A stretch of DNA of 64,000 nucleotides from Oceanobacillus halotolerans (GCF_010993955.1 NZ_WIXL01000010.1:46693-110692); one strand, 5' to 3'; counted from the first letter of the stretch, positions 43,413 to 51,342 are shown. Made by a program: numbers and translations. Notes: generated from the letters alone by a model not told the origin.

Positions 43413-43530
43413 TGGCTGTTTTCTTAAAGATTGTTGATATGTAATAACTAGAATATGCACATTGCTTCGCTTCGGAAAAACATTACGCTTTCACCAGGGG
43501 CATAAGTGCGACATCTGTTCAACTGTTCGT
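43413..43530. repeat. Repeat family F, fragment 2
   Basis: This fragment has the left-end sequence (TTGGCTGTTTTCTTAAAGAT) and the CACCAGGGGCATAAGTGCGA CATCTGTTCAAC module. Confidence 0.55.
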
Positions 43531-43572
43531 TTCACTATAAACGAAAATATTCTTTGGATAAAAAGGTGAAAT

Positions 43573-43614
43573 TTGATCTACGTCAAGGTTTAAAACAAGA
43601 ATGGATTATATAAT
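43573..43614 (+). promoter_or_regulatory. Crp/Fnr-type activator site and class II promoter
   Basis: TTGATCTACGTCAA (43573-43586) differs by one base from the FNR consensus TTGAT-N4-ATCAA. The -10 is a perfect TATAAT (43609-43614), but no -35 is present at the right distance. With a start near 43621 the dyad is centred at about -41.5, the class II activator position. Confidence 0.55.
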
Positions 43615-43645
43615 AAAGACAGATCAAAACAAAGGAGAGATAAAC

Positions 43646-43867
43646 ATGAAAACAGCTAAATTCCAATTAGAACCATTAACTTGTCCATCATGTATTAAAA
43701 AAATTGAAGGTAAACTTAATAAAATGGACGGTGTTAAAGAAGCAAAGGTATTATTTAATTCAAGTAAAGTGAAAGTAACTTTTGATACGGAAGTTGCTAC
43801 ACCAGAGGCATTACAGGAAACAATCGAGAACCTAGGGTATCCCGTATTATCTAATAAAGTTGCTTAA
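43646..43867 (+). CDS. Heavy-metal-associated (CopZ-like) chaperone
   Basis: This 73-residue single HMA domain has the metal motif LTCPSCIKKIEGKL (CxxC), then FNSSKVKVTFDTEVATPEAL and ENLGYPVLSNKV. It should bind Cu(I) or another soft metal and pass it to a P-type ATPase. No ATPase gene lies nearby. The ATG at 43646 has AAAGGAGAG upstream. The longer open frame crosses the promoter and is not used. The upstream Crp/Fnr-like site suggests control by oxygen, redox or NO. Confidence 0.85.
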   Translation: MKTAKFQLEPLTCPSCIKKIEGKLNKMDGVKEAKVLFNSSKVKVTFDTEVATPEALQETIENLGYPVLSNKVA

Positions 43868-43899
43868 TAAATGCATATCAGTCATAAATATAAAATAAA

Positions 43900-43953
43900 A
43901 GAGGCTATTCCAAGTCGGGTATGATCTAAACCCTTTTTGGATAGCCCCTTTTT
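43900..43953. terminator. Terminator between HMA and PTS IIA genes
   Basis: GGCTATTCCAA pairs with TTGGATAGCC (one mismatch), followed by CCTTTTT. Confidence 0.75.
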
Positions 43954-43962
43954 GTGTGCCAT

Positions 43963-44295
43963 TTATTTCTCCAATATTTCAATCCGTTTCTCAAGCTTTT
44001 CTGTCGTTCTCAGTTGGTCAATCATTCGTTTGATTAATTGAATTTCAGCTTGGGCTGTCATAATATGATCCTGTGCATGGATCATGAAGAAGCTTGGCAC
44101 TGCTTGGTCATCTTGGCTCTGAATTAATTCTGTTTGATACTTATGTCCTTTTAGGAATTCATCATTTGCCTCTTCTAACAGTTTTTCAGCTGCATCAAAT
44201 TTATATTCTTCTGCTTCATCTAAAGCTTCATATGCTGCACCGCGCGCATTACCGCCATGTAAGATTAGTTGTGTCATGATTTCTTCATAATTCAT
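43963..44295 (-). CDS. PTS lactose/cellobiose-type IIA component
   Basis: This 110-residue helical phosphocarrier accepts phosphate from HPr on the histidine in MIHAQDHIMTA. N-terminal MTQLILHGGNARGAAYEALD and DEAEEYKFDAAEKLLEEAND are family typical (CelC/LicA). It is the last gene of an IIB-IIC-IIA operon for a beta-diglucoside or chito-oligosaccharide. No phospho-glycosidase or regulator gene accompanies it. Confidence 0.92.
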   Translation of the reverse strand: MNYEEIMTQLILHGGNARGAAYEALDEAEEYKFDAAEKLLEEANDEFLKGHKYQTELIQSQDDQAVPSFFMIHAQDHIMTAQAEIQLIKRMIDQLRTTEKLEKRIEILEK

Positions 44296-44313
44296 CGTTA
44301 TTGTTCACTCCTC

Positions 44314-45615
44314 TTAGCTGTTAGCTGGTTCTGGATCTCCATCTTCTTTTTCTTGTTCTACAAGCTGTTTTTCATAACGTTTAAAGAATGGGTAATAAAT
44401 GATGGTAGCAATTACCGCATTCATGATTTGTACAAGACCTGCTAGGACAGAACCACCTGTTGCGATAAATCCACCAAAGAAAATTGGAACGGTAAATGGT
44501 GGTTGTATCACTACTGGAGGTAAAATACCAGTAGCAAATAAAATGTAATTAATCGTTACAATGATCGCTGGTCCTAACACAAACGGTATGATTAATAGTG
44601 GGTTTAATACAATTGGTAACCCGAAAATAACAGGTTCGTTAATGTTAAACAGAGATGGAATAATTGACGTTCTACCAACTTGTTTAATTTGTGCTGACGC
44701 AGAGAAAAGCATGAATACGACTAACCCTATTGTTGCACCAGACCCACCAATATGGGTAAACATATGGTAAAAAGGCTCTGTTACAATACCATTCGCTTCT
44801 GCGCCTTGGTTTACAGCTTCCACGTTGTTTGCTAATTGTGTCATCCAAAAAGGGTAAACCACTGAAGATACAACGTTCATACCATGGATACCAATAGACC
44901 ATAGGATAAGCATTAAGAGGATCATACCTAATGCTGCCCAATAAGAGTTAGATGCTGTTACTAATGGACTAAATATGTCTAATACCAATTGAGGTATCGT
45001 TACCCCAGTATTTGCATATACGATCCATGCTACAATCCAGACCAATGGTAAAATCAGCATAAATGGAAGTAATGCACGGAAGGTCCGTAAAACATAAGGT
45101 GGAACACCAGCCGGCATCTCAAATGCAACCCCTTTATTAATTAGGAACCGCATTAACTCGGTTGTTATAATCCCTAAAATAATTGCCACGAATAAGCCTT
45201 GTCCACCAAGATACTGGAGGATTTCCCCAAATGCAACTTGTTCAATGTCTACTACTGGAAATGCTGTCATGAAGAATGCCAGCATGGAAAGAATACCTGC
45301 CATCACAGCATCCATATCCTCACGACTTGCTAAACTATATCCAATACCAAAGGCAACAGTCAATGCCATGAGCCCAAACGTAAGGTTAAATGGAAATAAG
45401 AGTTGTGCTTGTATTGGTTCAATAGCATTTTCCCATGCTTCAATAATGCCCCATTCTAAAGATGTAGGTGGGTTGGCTATTATTAGGAAAATTGCTCCCG
45501 TAATAATGACTGGTAATGCAAAGATTACAAAAGCATCACGGATTGCTTGCAAATATTTATTTTGCGCAATTTTCCCTAGTGGCTCCATTAAGTGGTCTTC
45601 TATCCAGTTAATCAT
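44314..45615 (-). CDS. PTS cellobiose/chitobiose-type IIC permease
   Basis: This 433-residue membrane channel of the lactose/cellobiose PTS family (CelB/LicC) has about ten membrane helices. Family features are MINWIEDHLMEPLGKIAQNK, ALPVIITGAIFLIIANPP, SIGIHGMNVVSSVVYPFW, HIGGSGATIGLVVFML and the substrate loop LFNINEPVIFGLPIVLNPLL. It starts 14 bases downstream of the IIB gene. Exact sugar is unknown. Confidence 0.92.
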   Translation of the reverse strand: MINWIEDHLMEPLGKIAQNKYLQAIRDAFVIFALPVIITGAIFLIIANPPTSLEWGIIEAWENAIEPIQAQLLFPFNLTFGLMALTVAFGIGYSLASREDMDAVMAGILSMLAFFMTAFPVVDIEQVAFGEILQYLGGQGLFVAIILGIITTELMRFLINKGVAFEMPAGVPPYVLRTFRALLPFMLILPLVWIVAWIVYANTGVTIPQLVLDIFSPLVTASNSYWAALGMILLMLILWSIGIHGMNVVSSVVYPFWMTQLANNVEAVNQGAEANGIVTEPFYHMFTHIGGSGATIGLVVFMLFSASAQIKQVGRTSIIPSLFNINEPVIFGLPIVLNPLLIIPFVLGPAIIVTINYILFATGILPPVVIQPPFTVPIFFGGFIATGGSVLAGLVQIMNAVIATIIYYPFFKRYEKQLVEQEKEDGDPEPANS

Positions 45616-45628
45616 ATGGAACTACCTC

Positions 45629-45949
45629 CTATTTGTTTAATAAGTTCATGGCCTGATCAAGTACTTTATCACCGTCCATTAAGGCAAAAGCACGTTGATC
45701 TACCAGTTCAACTGGAATGTTGTGAGAATCTGCAATTTTTGTTACTTCCTTTTTTAAATGACGGACCTGTGGTTCTAATAAAGCGACATTATAGTCACCA
45801 GCTTTTTGTTTAAATTCGCCAGTTCCCCCAGCATGTGCTTCCACTTCAAGTCCTCTTTTTTCAGCTGCTTCTTGTACTTTTTTTGCTAATTGGCTAGAAG
45901 TAGCACCCCAGCTACATAAAATAATTAATTTAATTGGTTGTTCTGACAT
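45629..45949 (-). CDS. PTS lactose/cellobiose-type IIB component
   Basis: This 106-residue phosphotransfer protein carries phosphate on the cysteine of LIILCSWGATSSQLAKK. The loop reads CSWGATSS where many relatives have CSAGMSTS, so the phosphocysteine loop is slightly unusual. The ATG at 45949 has AGGAGTGA upstream. It lies between a small membrane protein gene and IIC in the operon. Confidence 0.9.
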   Translation of the reverse strand: MSEQPIKLIILCSWGATSSQLAKKVQEAAEKRGLEVEAHAGGTGEFKQKAGDYNVALLEPQVRHLKKEVTKIADSHNIPVELVDQRAFALMDGDKVLDQAMNLLNK

Positions 45950-45968
45950 GTCAATCACTCCTGTATTA

Positions 45969-46190
45969 TTAGTTTTTTGATAATATTTTTTTGGCCATGG
46001 CATCAATGTTTTTATAATGGTTCATTAGCCATCCAGATAACCATGATGTGGCAAAAATAACAATAGAGAAGGCAACACCAAACCCAAGCAATATATGTGC
46101 AGAAGGCTGGTTTGTCAATAAAGCATAAAGCCCGTATCCGATCCAAATTATTGAAAAAACTAGGGCGTAAATATATAAGAATTTCTTCAC
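45969..46190 (-). CDS. Small membrane protein heading the PTS operon
   Basis: This 73-residue protein has two hydrophobic helices (FLYIYALVFSIIWIGYGLYA and ILLGFGVAFSIVIFATSWL) and a lysine-rich C-terminus. I do not recognise the family. It has a GTG start 8 bases after AAAGGAGG and lies 19 bases before the IIB gene, so it should be the first gene of the same transcript. Confidence 0.65.
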   Translation of the reverse strand: MKKFLYIYALVFSIIWIGYGLYALLTNQPSAHILLGFGVAFSIVIFATSWLSGWLMNHYKNIDAMAKKILSKN

Positions 46191-46207
46191 CTAAAAGCCT
46201 CCTTTAT

Positions 46208-46222
46208 AAACAGTGTGTTACT
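46208..46222. promoter_or_regulatory. Inverted repeat upstream of the PTS operon
   Basis: ACAGT-GTGTT-ACTGT lies about 18 bases before the GTG of the first gene. It could be an operator for an unlinked regulator. Confidence 0.3.
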
Positions 46223-46297
46223 GTCTTTTGGTAGTTTCTCCTTTCACCTTTCGATTATGCAAAAGAATGGGAGCAACACTATTTGAATAAGAAAACA

Positions 46298-46332
46298 TAA
46301 AAAAAGATGTGTGCCATTATTTAGCACACATC
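46298..46332 (-). terminator. Terminator after ykoF
   Basis: GATGTGTGC pairs with GCACACATC across 9 bases. A run of T follows on the minus strand. Confidence 0.8.
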
Positions 46333-46453
46333 AATGCGATCACTCAATTAATATTCATTTTTTTCTACGTGGAATGATAATAATACCGCCGATTTGAGAA
46401 GATAATCCGTAACTTGTCATATTTAGCGAGGTAGCTAAAGCATCATCATCCTT

Positions 46454-47056
46454 TTATTTGCCGTGTGATGGGCTATTTGCTGAAATCGAAACCGTCATTA
46501 CGGTATGGCTAGAACCACCTTTTACAGTAGCGCGAAAAACTTTCTCTAGCCCTTCAAAAATAGCTAGTGCTTCTCCGTCCAAGCGTGTTGCATAATGTGT
46601 ATGTTGTATATCAACATATTGTTTCATTGCTTCAATCTGCTCGGAAATAACATCCATATAGTCACCGCCACCTAGTGGGTAGAGAGCAAATTTAGCACCG
46701 ACGTATTGTTGTATGTCTTTTACTAACTCATGATTCACTGGTTCGTTCTCTTTTGCTAAAACGACATTCTCAGAAGTACTACTACCTGGACAGCCTAATG
46801 AATAGGTAGCTTGAAATGCGACATGCTTTCCAGTTTTGGCTGCCTGCATAAAGATTGCTTTTGTTACATCAAATACATGTACCATTTTCCCGCGTACCGT
46901 GGTACTGACATCATCTGTATTAGTCCAAACAGTAGAAGTATCAACTGCTTGGAGTGCATCTTGAATAATTTCAATAAAGTTGTCACTCATCGGATGAATA
47001 GAAAAACTAGCTCCAGCTATTTCTGAATTGCTGTTGTTACACACTTGGTTTGACAT
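46454..47056 (-). CDS. ykoF: YkoF-type thiamine/HMP-binding protein
   Basis: This 200-residue protein has two ferredoxin-like repeats, each able to bind thiamine or its hydroxymethylpyrimidine part. Conserved blocks are AGASFSIHPMSDNFIEIIQD and STVWTNTDDVSTTVRGKMVH in repeat 1, and AKFALYPLGGGDYMDVISEQ with GSSHTVMTVSISANSPSHGK in repeat 2. In B. subtilis ykoF lies with the ECF transporter genes ykoEDC, none of which is here. A TPP riboswitch precedes it. After its TAA the same frame stays open for 32 more codons to a TGA at 46355-46357, just before the terminator. Confidence 0.9.
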   Translation of the reverse strand: MSNQVCNNSNSEIAGASFSIHPMSDNFIEIIQDALQAVDTSTVWTNTDDVSTTVRGKMVHVFDVTKAIFMQAAKTGKHVAFQATYSLGCPGSSTSENVVLAKENEPVNHELVKDIQQYVGAKFALYPLGGGDYMDVISEQIEAMKQYVDIQHTHYATRLDGEALAIFEGLEKVFRATVKGGSSHTVMTVSISANSPSHGK

Positions 47057-47079
47057 ATGATCCTCTCCTTTTAAAAACT

Positions 47080-47112
47080 AAAAAAACTGCATCCATCTAG
47101 GGAGTGCAGTCT
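47080..47112 (-). terminator. Attenuator terminator of the TPP riboswitch
   Basis: On the minus strand ACTGCA pairs with TGCAGT across 13 bases, followed by seven T. Confidence 0.8.
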
Positions 47113-47139
47113 GTATGTAAATGAAATTCTATACGACTA

Positions 47140-47222
47140 CACTTCCCCACGCTAGTATTATCTAGTTCGGGTGATAAGGGTCAGAACGTTCTGTTCCTCT
47201 CAGCCAAAAAAAGCTCCCCTAG
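47140..47222 (-). promoter_or_regulatory. TPP (THI-box) riboswitch aptamer
   Basis: The minus strand carries the conserved elements in order: CTAGGGGAGC, GGCTGAGAGGAACAG, CTGACCCTTATCACCCGAAC, TAGATAATACTAGCGTGGGG and AAG. Bound thiamine diphosphate should favour the downstream terminator and shut off ykoF. Confidence 0.93.
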
Positions 47223-47272
47223 TGCAACTCAGTCATTCGCCCTTAAGAGTATGGCGAATGCCAAGTTTTCTA
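47218..47272. repeat. Repeat family C, fragment 5, touching the TPP aptamer
   Basis: AGTGCAACTCAGTCATTCGC, a GGCGAAT hairpin and CCAAGTTTTCTAA form a C fragment. It begins within four bases of the outer aptamer stem and so must be part of the ykoF leader or its promoter region. Confidence 0.65.
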
Positions 47273-47394
47273 ATGATACAGTTTTTATAGTTATATGATA
47301 AAGCGTCCTAACACATGTGTAAAGGAAAGAATGGAAAAGCATGTATGTGTAGCAAATTTTTTGGAATAGGACTGTCTTAAACAAGCCTTTTTAT

Positions 47395-48052
47395 GCTATT
47401 TTAAATATAGAAGGTTTTCGATATACAAACAATCTTTTAAGAGGGACTGTTTTAAAAAATGGATCTTTTCTAATTCTTTGTTGTTTTTTAATGTCGCATC
47501 TTATATATGATACGACATAAAATAGTTAGTTAATTTCCGCTTCGGACAGTCTTTTTAACCACGGGCATAAGTGTGACATCTGTTCAAACTTTACGTTTTC
47601 ACAGTGTCTTCTTTACCGTAGGCACTGCCTCAGCCTCCTCTTTAGAAAAGCTAAAAGTGCCTTGGTCACCCCCGATTAGAAAACTAGGCTTTTCGCCAAG
47701 TTCTTATGGCGAAAGCCTTAGTTGCACTTATGCAGTAAGAACGTTTTGTTTCTTATCTGCCAAGCTTAAGCCGAGCCTCGGCGGTGGCGCTTTTTGCGTG
47801 TAATGTGGATTGACTTAAGACCTCGAGGGGGTAGGCGCTGGCCGATGAAAACTCGTGCGTCCTTATGTCTATCGGCACTAGGACGTCCTGTCCGTCGTAG
47901 CTAGACATTCGGAAGAAGACCACTTCCTGTGGGGTCTTCGGTATTTCCGTAGCGGTAATTAGAAAACATTTACGACAGATCATTTATCAACTATACATTA
48001 AGATTTATACTTGAAAAAGAAAAGCAACAATCTTTTAGAAACAGCAAAAAAA
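47395..48052. repeat. Repeat family F, long copy 3, interrupted by repeat C
   Basis: The F left part (to about 47640: TTTCCGCTTCGGACAGTC, GGGCATAAGTGTGACATCTG, CAGTGTCTTCTTTACCG) and right part (from about 47905: TCCTGTGGGGTCTTCGG, TATTTCCGTAGCGG, ACAATCTTTTAGAAACAGC) are separated by a near-complete C element. Confidence 0.65.
47640..47905. repeat. Repeat family C, copy 6, nested in repeat F
   Basis: This is a near-complete C element in reverse orientation (GCCTTGGTCACCCCCGATTA ... GACCTCGAGGGGGTAGGCGC TGGCC). It ends in GGCACTAGGACGTCCTGTCC GTCG, a stretch related to the 57-bp G unit. Confidence 0.7.
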
Positions 48053-48065
48053 TAAAGGAGTTCTG

Positions 48066-49172
48066 ATGATGGGGAAAACAACGGTTGGGATTATTTTTGG
48101 CGGAAAGTCAGCAGAGCATGAAGTTTCTTTACAGTCAGCTAAAAATATTGTAGATGCGATTGATAAACAGAAATATGACGTCGTTTTAATTGGGATCGAC
48201 AAAGAGGGAAAATGGCATATAAATGATGCAAGTTCCTATTTAATAAATGAAGATAACCCGAAACTGATTCAATTAAATAAGTCCAATGAAACAGTTGCAG
48301 TAGTACCTGGTGAGACAGGTCATCAACTGATTTATCAATCTCAACAAAAAGTATTGGAACAGCTTGATGTGGTGTTTCCAATTGTTCACGGTACTTTAGG
48401 CGAAGACGGCAGTTTACAAGGTATGATGCGGATTGCAAATTTACCGTTTGTCGGGACAAATGTATTAGGTTCTGCTGTTTGCATGGATAAAGATATTGCA
48501 AAACGGTTGTTGAAAGCGGCAGGTATTAAGGTGGCAGCGGGATATGCATTTTCGAGTTCAAATCAACAGCAAATTGATTTTGATGAAATAAAAAAAGACA
48601 TCGGTGTACCATTATTTATTAAGCCTGCAAACCAAGGTTCATCGGTTGGAGTTAGTAAGGTTTCTACAAAAGAGGAATTTGACGAAGCAGTAGAAATGGC
48701 ATTTCAATATGACCATAAAGTAATTATTGAAGAAGGTATTGTTGGACGGGAGATTGAATGTGCTGTCCTTGGTAATGAACACCCGAAAGCATCTGTTCCT
48801 GGTGAAATATTACCACAAACGGAATTTTACTCTTATGAATCAAAATATATTGATGAAAGTGGTGCGAAACTTGAAATTCCCGCTGAGTTATCTGATGAGA
48901 CAGTAGCTAGAATTCAGGACGAAGCGATTCGTGTATTTCAAACATTGGAATGTGAAGGCTTAGCAAGAGTGGATTTCTTTTTAACAGATAAGGGTGACAT
49001 CTATGTGAACGAGGTCAATACATTACCAGGATTCACACGTATCAGTATGTATCCAAAACTATGGGAGATCAGTGGTATTTCCTATCCAGATTTAATTGAT
49101 AACTTAATTCAGCTTGCATTAGATCGTCATCAAAAAGATGCGACGTTAAAAAATGCCGTATGGGATGAATAG
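48066..49172 (+). CDS. ddl: D-alanine--D-alanine ligase
   Basis: This 368-residue ATP-grasp ligase makes the D-Ala-D-Ala end of the peptidoglycan stem peptide in the cytoplasm. Family blocks are GIIFGGKSAEHEVSLQSAKN, FPIVHGTLGEDGSLQGMMRI, PLFIKPANQGSSVGVSKV, EVNTLPGFTRISMYPKLW. The residues normally read for substrate choice (Tyr or Phe near the active site) were not mapped, so D-Ala-D-Lac activity is not excluded. The start follows AAAGGAG; ATG at 48066 or 48069. It is not next to murF and ends in a terminator. Confidence 0.93.
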   Translation: MMGKTTVGIIFGGKSAEHEVSLQSAKNIVDAIDKQKYDVVLIGIDKEGKWHINDASSYLINEDNPKLIQLNKSNETVAVVPGETGHQLIYQSQQKVLEQLDVVFPIVHGTLGEDGSLQGMMRIANLPFVGTNVLGSAVCMDKDIAKRLLKAAGIKVAAGYAFSSSNQQQIDFDEIKKDIGVPLFIKPANQGSSVGVSKVSTKEEFDEAVEMAFQYDHKVIIEEGIVGREIECAVLGNEHPKASVPGEILPQTEFYSYESKYIDESGAKLEIPAELSDETVARIQDEAIRVFQTLECEGLARVDFFLTDKGDIYVNEVNTLPGFTRISMYPKLWEISGISYPDLIDNLIQLALDRHQKDATLKNAVWDE

Positions 49173-49216
49173 TGGATGTGTGACGAATCCAGAGGTGGAG
49201 ACGATAGAAACAAAAC

Positions 49217-49262
49217 AATACACACGTTATTTTATATTGAAAATAGCGTGTGTATTTTATTT
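49217..49262 (+). terminator. Terminator after ddl
   Basis: AATACACACG pairs with CGTGTGTATT, with additional AT pairs inside, followed by TTATTT. Confidence 0.8.
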
Positions 49263-49354
49263 GTATAGCAAAAAAGGGTGTGGAGTTGACTTTGTTTATA
49301 ATGAGATTCTGGCAGGCATTATCTGTTATCCTTTGTGATATTTTAAGCCAGATC

Positions 49355-49470
49355 GGTCGGTCACAGAGAAGCGTGCTCAGTTCCTTTTTATGTAATTTTC
49401 ATGCAAGATGGTTACAGAGAAGCCCGCCCACTCATATCCCTTTTTTCGACTAATTGTCACTTTGCAATTC
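49355..49470. repeat. Repeat family H, copy 3
   Basis: Two units contain GGTCACAGAGAAGCGTGCTC and GGTTACAGAGAAGCCCGCCC, matching the copy at 28770. Confidence 0.5.
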
Positions 49471-49497
49471 GCAAGTAAATCCATTGCTATCGATTCT

Positions 49498-50058
49498 CTA
49501 AGCTTGGAACCTAGAAAACTTTTGCCTCGCACTTATTCGTTCTTTTTTAACTGGCTGTTGGTGAAAATAGCCAAGATGTAAAAAGCCAACAATTTTTTCA
49601 TTTTCCCTTACCTTTAAAATCTTCTTGACTGCTGGGTTATATATATGGGGATTCGTTTTCCAAACAACTCCGAGCTTTTTCTCCCATGCTAATAATTGAA
49701 AGTTTTGGATAAGGCTTGCCGTTGCTCCAAAGTTTTCATCCCATTGTTTTTCGGAGTCTGGTTCGTCCATCACAACGATTAATATCGCATTGGGCTCATT
49801 TAAATATTCATTTCGATTAGCTTGCTTTTCAATTGGATAAGTTGCTGCCACTTGTTTTGCAAAGTCTGGCAACTGATCTTTATCAACAAAAATGAAACGC
49901 CATGGCTGTCGCATACCATGGGTGGGTGCCCAAATCGCATCCTCTAAAAGTGACAAAACAGTTTCTTCTGTTACACGTTGGGATGTGTAACCTTTCTTAA
50001 TTGATCTTCTATTTCGAATAGTTTTTGCTATACTTGAATTAGATGTATGATCTTCCAA
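49498..50058 (-). CDS. Nitroreductase family protein (YfhC-like)
   Basis: This 186-residue FMN-dependent NAD(P)H oxidoreductase fold typically reduces nitro-aromatics or quinones. Family blocks are IRNRRSIKKGYTSQRVTEET (FMN phosphate arginines), EDAIWAPTHGMRQPWRFIFV and KIVGFLHLGYFHQQPVKKER. The length and motif set resemble B. subtilis YfhC. The start follows an AGGAGG site. It runs divergently from the PTS IIC gene. No MhqR box was found before it. Confidence 0.85.
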   Translation of the reverse strand: MEDHTSNSSIAKTIRNRRSIKKGYTSQRVTEETVLSLLEDAIWAPTHGMRQPWRFIFVDKDQLPDFAKQVAATYPIEKQANRNEYLNEPNAILIVVMDEPDSEKQWDENFGATASLIQNFQLLAWEKKLGVVWKTNPHIYNPAVKKILKVRENEKIVGFLHLGYFHQQPVKKERISARQKFSRFQA

Positions 50059-50161
50059 TAGGAAAACCTCCTAGCTGAAGGGTATTAAACAAGTTGATAT
50101 GTGAAATCATTAGCGTAATCATAAAACAAACGGTAAGTAGAGGTCAAGGTTATTATAAATA

Positions 50162-50179
50162 TTGTGAATTAATTCACAA
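50162..50179. promoter_or_regulatory. Perfect TGTGA-N6-TCACA palindrome
   Basis: The 18-base perfect palindrome TTGTGAATTAATTCACAA has the form of a Crp/Fnr-family site. It lies 20 bases before the start codon of the PTS_EIIC_2 gene, close to its ribosome binding site, a place that fits repression better than activation. Confidence 0.6.
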
Positions 50180-50199
50180 AAACAAAAGGAGGGATATCG

Positions 50200-51240
50200 A
50201 TGAGCGTAAAGGAATTCCTGCACGAAAAAGGAGTTACTTTATCAGTTAGAGAATATGTATTGACAGCATTAAGTTATATGGCATTGGGGTTATTTTCTTC
50301 CTTGATTATTGGACTAATCATTCAAACGATAGGGGAACAGGGGACATTTCTTCCTATTTCTATACAGGATGCTTTTGTAGAAATGGGAACCTTTGCAATG
50401 GAAACAAAAATAATGGGAGGTGCAATTGGTGTTGCTATTGCATATGGACTAAAAGCACCTCCTTTGGTGTTATTTTCCGTGTTATTTGCAGGTGCCTATG
50501 GTGCAGAATTAGGTGGGCCTGCAGGAAGTTATGTTGCCGCTTTGTTTGCTACAGAGTTGGGTAAGCTAGTCTATAAAGTAACACGGATTGATATTATTGT
50601 GACACCATTTGTGACTATTGTTGTTGGATTTATGGTAGGCTCTTTGATCGGACAGCCTATCAACACATTCATGATCTGGTTTGGCGAGTTGATCAACTGG
50701 TCAACAGCACAACAACCATTTTTAATGGGAATGATTGTTGCAGTACTAATGGGGTGGGCGTTAACTGCACCAATATCTAGTTTAGCTATTGCAATTATGC
50801 TTGGAATTGATGGATTGGCTGCTGGTGCTGCAACGATTGGATGTTCAGCACAAATGGTCGGTTTTGCAACAGCTTCTTACCGTGATAATGGTTTTGGAGG
50901 ATTTTTAGCATTAGGAATTGGCACATCGATGCTTCAAATTGCCAATGTTATTAAAAAGCCAATTATTATCCTTCCACCTACCATTGCGGGAATGGTATTG
51001 GCGCCATTAGGTACAGTCTGGTTGGAAATGACAAATAATGCATTAGGAGCAGGAATGGGAACAAGCGGGTTAGTAGGACAAATTATGACATTTGAAGCAA
51101 TGGGGTTTTCCCGGAGTGTGTTGTGGGCTATCCTCTCATTACATATAGTTGGTCCTGCTTTAATTAGTTATTTCCTTGCTACATGGTTTAGAAAGATGAA
51201 TTGGATTAAACTTGGTGATATGAAAATAACATATGAATAA
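50200..51240 (+). CDS. PTS_EIIC_2-type membrane protein
   Basis: This 346-residue permease of the PTS_EIIC_2 family (PF13303) has around eight to ten hydrophobic helices. Family features are SYMALGLFSSLIIGLIIQTI, GGAIGVAIAYGLKAPPLVLF, FAGAYGAELGGPAGSYVAAL and GWALTAPISSLAIAIMLGI. No IIA or IIB domain is attached and none is encoded nearby, so it may act without phosphotransfer. Substrate is unknown. The start follows AAAGGAGGG. Confidence 0.82.
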   Translation: MSVKEFLHEKGVTLSVREYVLTALSYMALGLFSSLIIGLIIQTIGEQGTFLPISIQDAFVEMGTFAMETKIMGGAIGVAIAYGLKAPPLVLFSVLFAGAYGAELGGPAGSYVAALFATELGKLVYKVTRIDIIVTPFVTIVVGFMVGSLIGQPINTFMIWFGELINWSTAQQPFLMGMIVAVLMGWALTAPISSLAIAIMLGIDGLAAGAATIGCSAQMVGFATASYRDNGFGGFLALGIGTSMLQIANVIKKPIIILPPTIAGMVLAPLGTVWLEMTNNALGAGMGTSGLVGQIMTFEAMGFSRSVLWAILSLHIVGPALISYFLATWFRKMNWIKLGDMKITYE

Positions 51241-51342
51241 GGAATATTTTGCTAGTGCCTGTAATGTGTTAAATATCACAGCCTTCAATACTTAAAAGAG
51301 CGTATAATGATAACCAGAGGCTGAGTATTGGAGGAACAATCA

